Positions 1 through 6,326 of a stretch of DNA of 9,699 bases are shown here, piece by piece. Source of the stretch: an uncultured Clostridia bacterium (GTDB taxonomy: Bacteria > Bacillota > Clostridia > Peptostreptococcales > Anaerovoracaceae). The translations under genes and the position numbers were made by a program. The stretch is from positions 1 through 9,699 of the forward strand of contig CAKQWL010000036.1 in NCBI GenBank assembly GCA_934278965.1, given 5' to 3'. Under the pieces are notes generated by a model, which saw only the letters and a program-made list of their open reading frames with translations, ran no database searches and was not told the origin of the DNA. Position 1 is the first letter of the stretch, and each line of letters starts with the position of its first letter.

Positions 1-1
1 T

Positions 2-748
2 CCAAAGATTGCAAATTATCATTTCACGACAATCACACCGAATCTTGGAGTTGTGGATATTTTTGATAACGGATTTGTTATGGCGGATATTGCCGGGATC
101 ATCGAAGGAGCGCATGAGGGGGCAGGACTCGGTCATTATTTCCTGAAACATATTGAGCGGACAAAGATTCTTATTCATCTTGTTGATGTGTCCGGGAGCG
201 AAGGACGGGACCCGATTGATGATTTTGAAAAAATCAACCGAGAACTCGAGCTTTACGATGTGCGCCTTTCTAAAAAACCGCAGATTGTAGCGGCAAGCAA
301 GTTTGACATGATTGAAGAAGACGATCCAAAATATTTGGAATTCAAGGCTTATGTGGAAGCGAAAGGACTGAAGGTATTTCCGATTTCCGCACCGATCAAT
401 GAGGGAGTCCATGAACTTCTTGCGGAAACGGCCTCTATGCTGGATCATCTGGCGAAAGAACCGCAGGAAGAGGAATCTTATGAACTCTTTGACTTTGAGC
501 GGGATGAACAGGACCCGGACTATCGGACTGTGTACGCTTCCAAAGAGGGTGACGTCTATGTTCTCTCCGGAAAGCAGCTTCTTAAAATTTTTAATTCTAC
601 GAATTTTAATGATTCGGGGTCGCTTCGCTATCTGTATAAGTACATCGAAAAAAGCGGCGCTATTGACCGTTTGATCGAAATGGGCCTTTCGGAAGGAGAT
701 ACAATCCGGATCGAAGATTATGAATTTGAATACTGGGCGGAATGGTAG
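2..748 (+). CDS. obgE: Obg family GTPase (ObgE/CgtA), 3' part
   Basis: Partial gene: the reading frame is open from base 2, and the N-terminal glycine-rich Obg fold and G1 P-loop lie outside the window. The visible part starts in the switch I region (PKIANYHFTT, then PNLGVV), followed by the G3/switch II segment (ADIAG, then IEGAHEGAGLGH). Next come HIERTK, the G4-like AASKFD and the G5-like ISA. The last ~85 residues form the OCT domain (VYVLSGKQL ... EGDTIRIEDYEFEYW), typical of Gram-positive Obg. Obg proteins are ribosome-associated GTPases acting in 50S assembly and stress signalling; in Bacillus subtilis Obg is also needed for Spo0A activation. Two GTPase motifs depart from the usual form: DIAG instead of DxPG, and SKFD instead of NKxD. 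The frame is otherwise intact, so I see no sign of a pseudogene. The GTG at 53 is an internal valine codon, not the start. Family assignment is very secure. Confidence 0.96.
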   Translation, partial: PKIANYHFTTITPNLGVVDIFDNGFVMADIAGIIEGAHEGAGLGHYFLKHIERTKILIHLVDVSGSEGRDPIDDFEKINRELELYDVRLSKKPQIVAASKFDMIEEDDPKYLEFKAYVEAKGLKVFPISAPINEGVHELLAETASMLDHLAKEPQEEESYELFDFERDEQDPDYRTVYASKEGDVYVLSGKQLLKIFNSTNFNDSGSLRYLYKYIEKSGAIDRLIEMGLSEGDTIRIEDYEFEYWAEW

Positions 749-771
749 GTACCCGCCGAAGTAATGAAGCA

Positions 772-818
772 AAAAATCGCTTTAGGAAATGATCAATTCC
801 TGAAGCGATTTTTCTTTT
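772..818 (+). terminator. Intrinsic terminator of obgE
   Basis: A 17-bp stem (772-788 with 797-813, one G-U pair) encloses an 8-nt loop and runs directly into a T-rich tract (TTTTTCTTTT). It lies 23 nt after the obgE stop codon. It should insulate the efflux operon from obgE transcription. Confidence 0.92.
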
Positions 819-819
819 G

Positions 820-944
820 GATTTATTTAACAAAATTACACTCGAAGTTCACAAAATGTACAAATAGATTTACCGTTTTTTCACAGAATCCGTGTATTCT
901 CTCTGATAACAGAACAATATGTGTCGTGGAGGGATGAAATTATA
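820..944 (+). promoter_or_regulatory. Upstream control region of the efflux operon
   Basis: This AT-rich leader lies between the obgE terminator and the adaptor gene and must hold the operon promoter. No hexamer pair is convincing. The best candidates are TTCACA (848-853) with TACCGT 17 nt downstream, and TTCACA (880-885) with GATAAC (905-910) at a long 19-nt spacing. Two possible operators are visible: AAATGTACAA (854-863), which recurs upstream of the XRE regulator, and the inverted repeat AGAAT-N6-ATTCT (885-900). Weak core elements would fit a promoter needing an activator or relief of repression; that is inference. Confidence 0.4.
854..863. repeat. AAATGTACAA motif, copy 1 (efflux operon leader)
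   Basis: This 10-nt motif centred on the palindrome TGTACA is identical to 6179-6188 in the leader of the S24-type regulator gene. Both copies lie in intergenic DNA. It is a candidate shared operator; identity over only 10 nt makes this tentative. Confidence 0.35.
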
Positions 945-2168
945 ATGAATGTATTGAAGAAGATCAAAGATCAAGGAGACAAACGGAAATGGTTCTCCGG
1001 ATCTAAAAACAGAAAATGGATTCTGGCGGGCAGTTTGGTGCTGGTGGCTGTCATTGGTTTTTCGGTTTATGCGTTTGCCGGCGGACGGAAGAGCGATATT
1101 GTTTATACAGAGGCAGCTGCGTCGAAACAGGATATTCGTTCTTATTACAGTTTTGATGGGGTTATTTCATCGGGAACCGAACAGATTGTCTATACTTCGG
1201 GATTGATGACAGTGGAACATCTGTCTGTCGCGGTCGGGGATTCTGTGAAAAAAGGCGATTTGCTCGTAACTTATGAACAGGATGACAGTTCCTCTTTGCT
1301 TCAGGCCAAAACTTCGGTGTCATCAGCTAATCTGCAGCTTCAAACAGCAAAAAACAATTTGGAGCGAATCCGCGCACTGTATGAAAAAGACGGTGTTTCT
1401 CTGCAGGAATATGAATCCGCGCAAAGCAGTTATCAAACGGCACAGCTCCAGCTGACACAGGCTCAGGCAAGTTATCAGCAGGCTGCGGAAAAGCTGGAGA
1501 ATTATACGATCTACGCAGAAATGGACGGAATGGTCGCTTCGGTATCTGCAAAAGACGGGGAGACATTGACATCCGGAAGTGAAGTTCTGGAGATTATCAG
1601 TTATGACGATCTTCAAATCGAAATCACGATAGACGAATACGATATCGCAAATCTCAAAGAAGGGCAGGAGGCCGCCATTACTGTCAATTCAACCGGAGAG
1701 CAGTTTTCGGGCTTGATTTCGGAACTCTCGAGAAAGGCAAGTACTTCTAACGGAGTTTCTTATTTTTCGGGAACGGTTGCGATCCAAAATCCTTCGGAAT
1801 CGATCAGTGTCGGGACTTCGGCAGAAGTAACGATTACCATTTCAGAGGCAGAGGACGCACTCACTGTACCGTCGGGCGCTGTGCAGTACGATAAAGAAAC
1901 CGGATATTCTGTTTTGGTTAAAGACGGGAAGGACTCTGTAAAAACAAATGTTGAGATTGGGATGAGCAACGGAACGCTGACGGAAATTACAAAAGGGATT
2001 GAAGAGGGAACGATTGTCATGGTACCGTCTTATGAAAGAGACTCTGGCAGCGACGAATCCAGCCAAAACGCTTCCGCCGGGGCCAATATGCAGGGAGGCA
2101 GAATGCCTCAGCAAGGCGGCATGGCCGGTGGAGGAATGCCATCCGGCGGAGGACCGACCGGATTTTAA
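945..2168 (+). CDS. Periplasmic-adaptor (membrane fusion) subunit of a MacAB-type efflux pump
   Basis: 407-aa membrane fusion protein of the HlyD/MacA/YknX type, the extracytoplasmic adaptor of an ABC efflux pump. Layout: basic N-terminus; membrane anchor ~25-46; first half of the lipoyl domain ~72-112 (VAVGDSVKKGDLL); Gln/Ala-rich coiled-coil hairpin ~115-185; second lipoyl half ~186-218; beta-barrel ~222-300; membrane-proximal domain ~301-362; Gly/Met/Pro-rich tail ~363-407. The hairpin tip contains R141, L145 and S152, matching the RxxxLxxxxxxS motif by which MacA/AcrA-type adaptors dock on TolC. I chose ATG 945 because GGAGGG (928-933) lies 11 nt upstream; the in-frame GTG at 921 has no ribosome binding site and would place that GGAGGG inside the gene. 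First gene of the operon, 24 nt before the ATPase. The substrate cannot be read from sequence. The flexible tail is unusual but common enough in clostridial relatives that I would not assign it a function. Confidence 0.9.
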   Translation: MNVLKKIKDQGDKRKWFSGSKNRKWILAGSLVLVAVIGFSVYAFAGGRKSDIVYTEAAASKQDIRSYYSFDGVISSGTEQIVYTSGLMTVEHLSVAVGDSVKKGDLLVTYEQDDSSSLLQAKTSVSSANLQLQTAKNNLERIRALYEKDGVSLQEYESAQSSYQTAQLQLTQAQASYQQAAEKLENYTIYAEMDGMVASVSAKDGETLTSGSEVLEIISYDDLQIEITIDEYDIANLKEGQEAAITVNSTGEQFSGLISELSRKASTSNGVSYFSGTVAIQNPSESISVGTSAEVTITISEAEDALTVPSGAVQYDKETGYSVLVKDGKDSVKTNVEIGMSNGTLTEITKGIEEGTIVMVPSYERDSGSDESSQNASAGANMQGGRMPQQGGMAGGGMPSGGGPTGF

Positions 2169-2192
2169 CGGAAGGGATAGGAGAATTGAAAA

Positions 2193-2885
2193 ATGAGCAA
2201 AGAAATTCTGTCAATGCGCAATATCACAAAATCGTATACGGTCGGCGGAGAGGAAAACAAAGTCCTGAAAGGAATTGATCTTCAGGTGGGAGAAGGAGAA
2301 TTCCTTGCGATTTTGGGACCGTCCGGTTCCGGGAAATCAACGCTGATGAATATCATCGGATGTCTTGATGTGCAGACCGAGGGGGAGTACATTTTATCCG
2401 GAGATATGGTTTCATCTCATGATGAAAAGGAACTGGCGCGAATCAGAAGGAAAAAGATCGGATTTATCTTTCAATCCTTTTACCTGCTGTCCAAATTGAA
2501 TGCTCTCCAAAATGTTGAGCTGCCGATGATTTACGGAGGAATATCCCCGCAGGAACGAAGTGAACGCGCAAAAGCCAAACTTGAAAAAGTCGGGTTGTCG
2601 GAGCGGATGACCTATTATCCGAACCAGCTCTCCGGAGGGCAGCAGCAGCGGGTTGCGATCGCAAGATCCCTTACGATGGAGCCGGCGATTATTTTGGCAG
2701 ACGAACCGACAGGGGCGCTGGATCAAAAAAACGGCGCACAGATTATGACCCTATTTGAAGATCTAAATGATGAAGGCAAAACAATTATAATGATTACGCA
2801 CGATGAAAAAATTGCCAGAAGAGCCAAACGAATCGTACGGATCTTGGATGGTGAAATTTCGGAGGGAGATGCCAGTGATGCTTAA
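2193..2885 (+). CDS. MacB/LolD-type ABC transporter ATP-binding protein
   Basis: 230-aa ATPase, the usual size for the stand-alone MacB/LolD/YknY group. All nucleotide-binding motifs are intact: Walker [10 protein letters not shown] (42-50), Q-loop FQSF (~93), signature LSGGQQQR (146-153), Walker B IILADE (166-171), D-loop GALD, and H-loop histidine in MITHDE (~203). The EPTGALD form is characteristic of this group, whose ATPases power mechanotransmission rather than classic transport through the membrane. It has AGGAG 9 nt before the ATG and follows the adaptor gene by 24 nt. Its 3' end overlaps the permease start by 8 nt, implying translational coupling and a fixed complex of the two. In proteobacterial MacB, ATPase and permease are one chain; the split form here is usual in Gram-positives. 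Confidence 0.95.
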   Translation: MSKEILSMRNITKSYTVGGEENKVLKGIDLQVGEGEFLAILGPSGSGKSTLMNIIGCLDVQTEGEYILSGDMVSSHDEKELARIRRKKIGFIFQSFYLLSKLNALQNVELPMIYGGISPQERSERAKAKLEKVGLSERMTYYPNQLSGGQQQRVAIARSLTMEPAIILADEPTGALDQKNGAQIMTLFEDLNDEGKTIIMITHDEKIARRAKRIVRILDGEISEGDASDA

Positions 2886-4065
2886 AGAATGCTTAAAAAT
2901 GTCATGGCTTCATATCCGTTCCGACAAAATGCGTTCGTTTCTGACAATGCTTGGGATTATTATCGGTGTAGCGTCAGTGATTGCCCTCATTACAATTGTG
3001 CAGGGAATTACCGGTGAGATGATGAGCAGCTTTGATCGTCTCGGAACAAATTCCTATATGATTAACGCTTCCGGATCCGTTTTAAAATCCGGTTTAACTA
3101 CCGATGATATCAATACACTGGAGTCCGTTGATCAAGTAAGCGGTGGTTCGATGCAGATTCAGGGTGTCAGCAGCGCGGTAAAAGATGGCCTGGTAATGGA
3201 CGATGTCAATGTAAAAGGGACAAATGAAGTATATTTTGAGGAAAACGACGACCAAATTCTTCGGGGCCGCGCTCTTTCAAAGCTGGATGACAGTGCGGAA
3301 AATTATGTCTGCTTGATTGATAAAAACATGGCAGAAATAGCCTTCGCTGATAAGGAGCCCATCGGAAGCACCTTGATCCTCGGGGGACATACTTACACAA
3401 TTATCGGGGTAATCAAGAATGATGACTCTCTTTCATCTGCATTTTCATCGGGCGACAACGAAGCGATGACTGTGGTTTTGCCTTATCAAAACGCTATGCG
3501 CCTTCTGGGAATCGCACAGGTAAACAGTGTAACCGTGTATTTCGAAGAAGAGGCTAACGCGGAACAAGTAAAAAGTGATATTACTGCCGCGCTCGACCGG
3601 ATCTTCAATTACAAAGAGGATACCTATTCTATCGTCAGTTTGGACAGTTTGATGGAAACCATGGAAAGTATGTCGTCCATGCTGACCGCGCTGCTGGGCG
3701 GGATCGCTTCCATTTCACTGATTGTCGGCGGTGTGGGAATTATGAATATGATGCTTGTTTCGGTCAGTGAACGAACCCGCGAGATCGGACTGCGTAAAGC
3801 ACTCGGTGCAGAGCCGTCGCAGATTCAGCTTCAATTTTGTATTGAAGCAGTCTTTCTTTCACTGATGGGTGGATTCTTCGGGATCGTTCTCGGTGCGGCC
3901 ATCTCTTTTATCGCCGGAGTATTGATGGGATATACGATCACACCTTCGGTGCCGGCAATCCTCCTCGGGGTCGGTTTCTCCGCCGCGGTCGGGATCGGTT
4001 TTGGATGGGCACCGTCTACAAAAGCAAGCAAGCTGAATCCTATCGACGCTTTGAAAAGTGAATAA
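2878..4065 (+). CDS. MacB/FtsX-type ABC transporter permease
   Basis: 395-aa permease with classic MacB topology. It has one N-terminal membrane helix (~20-43, within the RSFLTMLGIIIGVAS signature), a large extracytoplasmic MacB_PCD domain (~44-265), then three helices of the FtsX domain (~268-292, ~320-347, ~357-378). The stretch SERTREIGLRKALGA after the second helix is the conserved coupling region that contacts the ATPase. The C-terminus LNPIDALKSE is typical. I chose ATG 2878, which overlaps the ATPase stop by 8 nt, with GGAGG at 2861-2865. ATG 2869 is in frame and nearly as good, giving 398 aa. The frame extends upstream inside the ATPase gene, but those starts have no ribosome binding site. 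It should form a dimer bound by two ATPase subunits and contact the adaptor outside the membrane. Confidence 0.93.
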   Translation: MLKECLKMSWLHIRSDKMRSFLTMLGIIIGVASVIALITIVQGITGEMMSSFDRLGTNSYMINASGSVLKSGLTTDDINTLESVDQVSGGSMQIQGVSSAVKDGLVMDDVNVKGTNEVYFEENDDQILRGRALSKLDDSAENYVCLIDKNMAEIAFADKEPIGSTLILGGHTYTIIGVIKNDDSLSSAFSSGDNEAMTVVLPYQNAMRLLGIAQVNSVTVYFEEEANAEQVKSDITAALDRIFNYKEDTYSIVSLDSLMETMESMSSMLTALLGGIASISLIVGGVGIMNMMLVSVSERTREIGLRKALGAEPSQIQLQFCIEAVFLSLMGGFFGIVLGAAISFIAGVLMGYTITPSVPAILLGVGFSAAVGIGFGWAPSTKASKLNPIDALKSE

Positions 4066-4068
4066 GAA

Positions 4069-4082
4069 GCGGATGAATCCGC
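4069..4082 (+). other. Small intercistronic hairpin before the TolC-like gene
   Basis: GCGGA-TGAA-TCCGC forms a perfect 5-bp stem with a 4-nt loop between the permease stop and the ribosome binding site AAGGAG (4088-4093) of the TolC-like gene. No T-run follows, so it is not a terminator. It might affect stability or translation of the distal cistron, or be incidental. Confidence 0.35.
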
Positions 4083-4104
4083 AAAGAAAGGAGCAGAACA
4101 AAAT

Positions 4105-5244
4105 ATGAAACGAAAAACAAAAAGGAGCGTTACATTTCTTTTAGTAGGGGTGTGCTTGACATCCGGAATCTTCGGCCATGCTGCCGTTTCTTATGCGTCA
4201 GAGGAGAGCACCGCGCGTACGCTCTCCTTAGAGGAAGCATACAGCCTTTTTTGCGAGAGTGATGCTTATCGACTGATTGAATTACAAAACGAAAGTGACA
4301 GTGTCACCGTCAAAAGTTATTCTGAGCAAATTTCCTCCAACAACGAAGTCATTCGAAGTGAATCAGAAGACAAAACCTCCGCAAAAAACAGCAATAATAC
4401 CTTAAAGGAAAAACGGAGCTATGCGGAATCGCTGCTTGAATCCAATCGGGAGGCCAGAGAAAACGCGGCTTATCAAGAACTGGTCACAATGTATTATGAA
4501 TTGAAGAACGCGGAGAAAAGCCTGGAAAATGCTGAAACGAATCTGGAAATGGTAAAAGACACCTATGAGCTTGCGGAATTGAAATATCAATACGGTTCCG
4601 TATCCAAGCTGGATGTTCTGAACAGCCAAATTGATCTGCAGAAGGCCGAGAATCAAGTACAGAAACAAGAAAATACATATCGGATCAAAATGATGCAATT
4701 CAACTCCTATCTCGGTCTCTCAATAGGCACCAAACTGACGCTGACATCGGAGCCGGATGAGATTTCACTCCCGGAGGGAACCTTGGAAGAAGCGATTGAA
4801 TCGGCGCTGGAAAATCGAACAGAATTTATTTCCGCGGAATATTCCTTATCGGAAGCGCAGCGGAGTTTTAACAGCGTGTCGGCTTACCCGTCGTCCTCTT
4901 CGACTTACCTGAAGGCAAAAATCGCGCTTACACAGGCGCAGATTGATTATAACTCCGTTGAAAATGATATTACTATCGATGTAACGGAACAGTATCAAGG
5001 TATATTAGAAAAATACGACACCATAAAAACGGATAAGCTGAATCTGCAAAGTGCGGAAGAAGCACTCGACCTTGCAAAATCGCGATATGAACTTGGAATG
5101 AGTACATTGGCGGATGTACAAAGCGCGCAGCTGACTTTAGAGAATGCAAGAAGTACCTATAACGATGAGTTGATCTCATTTCGATTGGCAGCAGAGAATT
5201 TTAATCTCTGCAAAAATGCGGGAACAACGGTTGTTAATTTTTAA
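4105..5244 (+). CDS. Secreted TolC-family protein lacking obvious beta-barrel strands
   Basis: 379-aa exported protein of the TolC/outer-membrane efflux family. A signal peptide (basic MKRKTKR, hydrophobic core ~9-28) ends in SYA, with likely cleavage after A31. Two TolC repeats are clear in the long amphipathic helices: AELKYQYGSVSKLDVLNSQ (~157-175) and AKSRYELGMSTLADVQSAQ (~324-342), the helix-turn-helix elements that form the tip of the TolC alpha-barrel. In TolC each repeat also carries a beta-hairpin for the outer-membrane barrel. Here the matching places are a Ser/Asn/Glu-rich polar stretch (~74-100) and a short loop YPSSSS (~261-266), with no alternating hydrophobic strands. The mature chain (~348 aa) is much shorter than E. 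coli TolC (471). It is the last gene of the pump operon, 39 nt after the permease, with AAGGAG 11 nt before the ATG. It probably forms an alpha-helical conduit or spacer for the adaptor. Family is secure; the role in a single-membrane cell is inferred. Confidence 0.85.
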   Translation: MKRKTKRSVTFLLVGVCLTSGIFGHAAVSYASEESTARTLSLEEAYSLFCESDAYRLIELQNESDSVTVKSYSEQISSNNEVIRSESEDKTSAKNSNNTLKEKRSYAESLLESNREARENAAYQELVTMYYELKNAEKSLENAETNLEMVKDTYELAELKYQYGSVSKLDVLNSQIDLQKAENQVQKQENTYRIKMMQFNSYLGLSIGTKLTLTSEPDEISLPEGTLEEAIESALENRTEFISAEYSLSEAQRSFNSVSAYPSSSSTYLKAKIALTQAQIDYNSVENDITIDVTEQYQGILEKYDTIKTDKLNLQSAEEALDLAKSRYELGMSTLADVQSAQLTLENARSTYNDELISFRLAAENFNLCKNAGTTVVNF

Positions 5245-5260
5245 AACATTCCTTCTGAAT

Positions 5261-5302
5261 AAAAAATCCTTCGGTATTTTAAATTTTCCGAAGGATTTTT
5301 TC
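5261..5302. terminator. Bidirectional intrinsic terminator between the efflux operon and the regulator
   Basis: A perfect 14-bp stem (5261-5274 with 5288-5301) has a 13-nt AT-rich loop. The arms are AAAAAATCCTTCGG and its complement, so each strand has a T-run on its 3' side. It lies 16 nt after the TolC-like stop and can also stop transcripts from the converging regulator gene. Confidence 0.9.
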
Positions 5303-5340
5303 TCATTGAGGTTAACTGCTGCCCGATCATTTCTCCGTAA

Positions 5341-5378
5341 GAGAACATCCCCAGGAAACAGCATAAGGGGATGTTTTC
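5341..5378. other. GC-rich hairpin downstream of the regulator gene
   Basis: A 12-bp stem (5341-5352 with 5367-5378; core AACATCCCC/GGGGATGTT, one imperfect pair) has a 14-nt loop. It lies 17 nt beyond the stop of the minus-strand regulator. Read on the minus strand it has no following T-run, so it is at best a secondary terminator or a 3'-end stabiliser ahead of 5261-5302. Confidence 0.5.
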
Positions 5379-5395
5379 GTACCTTCTTAAATTGA

Positions 5396-6151
5396 TTAAA
5401 GATCAACCCGGTAGGAAGCCACTTTACCGATATAATCGATTTCCTGGAAATCCTCCAGAATGAAGATTTCACTGATACGGTCATCTGGGATTAGAAGAAT
5501 TTTATTTTTTTCAAAATAAACCCTGCGCAAGACCGCCTGTTTTTTTCCAAATGGGTAAAATGCGATGATATCCCTGGTTTTCAAAAGGTCCGGGCGGGTC
5601 GGTGAAATCTGGAGAAAAGAATGAATCGGGATCGTCGGCGTCATGGACGCATCCCCGAGAAAAAGGGTAGTCATATTCCGATCTTCTACGGCTCCGCCGG
5701 ATTTCAGCGTGATCTCTTTGACAAAATCAGTCGTAATATCGATTTTACCGTCCTTTAGATAAGAGGATGACACATCAATCGCCGAAAGGGCGTCCAGGCT
5801 CCGCAGGTAATCCCGTGCGCTGTCTGCCATTTTTCCGTCATTAGAATACTTATAAAGTGCTTCCAGCATCGCTTTGTTCAGTTCCGAAGAAGCGAGCATA
5901 TACTGACGGATCACTTCCGGCGCCTTTTCCATATATCCCTGAAAAATCAGTTTGGATTCCTCATGAGAATTGCAAGCCTTCGCAAGAATCATCGAGACTT
6001 CCGGTGTCGGAGGAGGCAGCTTACCGTTCTTCAATTGTGAGATATAGGACGGCGTAATGCTCAAATCGAGATCAGCGCACCGTTTCGCAATTTGACGCAG
6101 CGAAAGTTCACTGTCGCGAATGATTTTATCCAGCATTTCCGCATAATTCAA
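5396..6151 (-). CDS. XRE-type transcriptional regulator with S24 (LexA/CI-like) C-terminal domain
   Basis: 251-aa DNA-binding protein. The N-terminus (~5-65) is an XRE/Cro-CI helix-turn-helix (LSLRQIAKRC, then TPSYISQLKNGKLPPP, whose second part is the recognition helix). A helical linker follows (~65-130), then an S24-like beta-rich domain (~155-251) with GDASMTPTI containing the nucleophile-position Ser169 and DIIAFYPFGKKQAVLRRV. In LexA/CI/UmuD the catalytic lysine sits in VKRL; here the aligned residues are LRR (Arg209/Arg210), so self-cleavage is unlikely and the domain may serve only for dimerisation or sensing. TTG 6149-6151 was chosen as start because GGAGGTGG lies about 9 nt upstream and no better ATG exists. 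It converges on the efflux operon and diverges from the LytM-like gene, so either may be its target; that is inference. Regulator type is secure, regulon unknown. Confidence 0.85.
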   Translation of the reverse strand: MNYAEMLDKIIRDSELSLRQIAKRCADLDLSITPSYISQLKNGKLPPPTPEVSMILAKACNSHEESKLIFQGYMEKAPEVIRQYMLASSELNKAMLEALYKYSNDGKMADSARDYLRSLDALSAIDVSSSYLKDGKIDITTDFVKEITLKSGGAVEDRNMTTLFLGDASMTPTIPIHSFLQISPTRPDLLKTRDIIAFYPFGKKQAVLRRVYFEKNKILLIPDDRISEIFILEDFQEIDYIGKVASYRVDL

Positions 6152-6178
6152 TGCGTACCACCTCCGTAAAAAAATATG

Positions 6179-6188
6179 AAATGTACAA
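6179..6188. repeat. AAATGTACAA motif, copy 2 (regulator leader)
   Basis: Identical to 854-863 in the efflux operon leader. Here it falls in the 5' untranslated region of the regulator, between promoter and ribosome binding site. A repressor bound here could block elongation, consistent with autoregulation, but binding is not shown. Confidence 0.35.
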
Positions 6189-6195
6189 TATATGG

Positions 6196-6206
6196 CACTT
6201 TAAGTG
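6196..6206. promoter_or_regulatory. Palindrome CACTT-T-AAGTG, candidate operator
   Basis: A perfect 5-1-5 inverted repeat lies 15-25 nt downstream of the -10 element of the regulator promoter, near or just past the transcription start. Size and symmetry suit an XRE-family dimer. No second copy was found in the window. Confidence 0.4.
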
Positions 6207-6220
6207 TTAAATTTATGTTT

Positions 6221-6249
6221 ACTATACCATTTATCGATAATTTCGTCAA
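6221..6249 (-). promoter_or_regulatory. Sigma-A promoter of the XRE/S24 regulator
   Basis: On the minus strand, TTGACG (6249-6244) is followed after exactly 17 nt by TATAGT (6226-6221); each hexamer matches the consensus at 5 of 6 positions. Start of transcription is expected near 6214, giving a leader of about 60 nt. The -35 overlaps TGACGAA (6248-6242), a match to the Spo0A box TGNCGAA; a single such match can occur by chance. Confidence 0.8.
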
Positions 6250-6326
6250 TCATGGTACGGAAGAAAAGCATAATTTCTTTCGGGCAGAATAAAATGAAGA
6301 AAGAGGAGAAAAGAAAGGGGCTTTTT

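Noticed and set aside
921..944. GTG at 921 as the start of the adaptor
   Set aside because: No ribosome binding site precedes it, and the GGAGGG at 928-933 would lie inside the gene. ATG 945 is better placed.
2803..2877. Permease start at 2803, inside the ATPase gene
   Set aside because: The first 25 residues are the out-of-frame ATPase sequence with no ribosome binding site. The family normally starts a few residues before the RSFLTML helix, as with 2878.
5341..5378. Hairpin read as a small RNA or riboswitch
   Set aside because: No conserved core, no promoter on either strand pointing into it, and it sits where a 3' end of the regulator transcript is expected.
5176..5484. 102-codon minus-strand frame across the terminator region
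   Set aside because: It overlaps the end of the TolC-like gene, both hairpins and the end of the regulator, and has no start signal or recognisable content.
6268..6291. GCATA and GGGCAGAATA as a sigma-F promoter for the LytM-like gene
   Set aside because: Each element resembles the consensus, but the spacing is 9 nt instead of about 15, so they do not form a promoter.
6204..6326. Longer N-terminus for the LytM-like protein from 6204
   Set aside because: It overlaps the regulator promoter and operator region and would bury the membrane anchor behind 41 residues. ATG 6327 has a good ribosome binding site and begins with a normal signal anchor.
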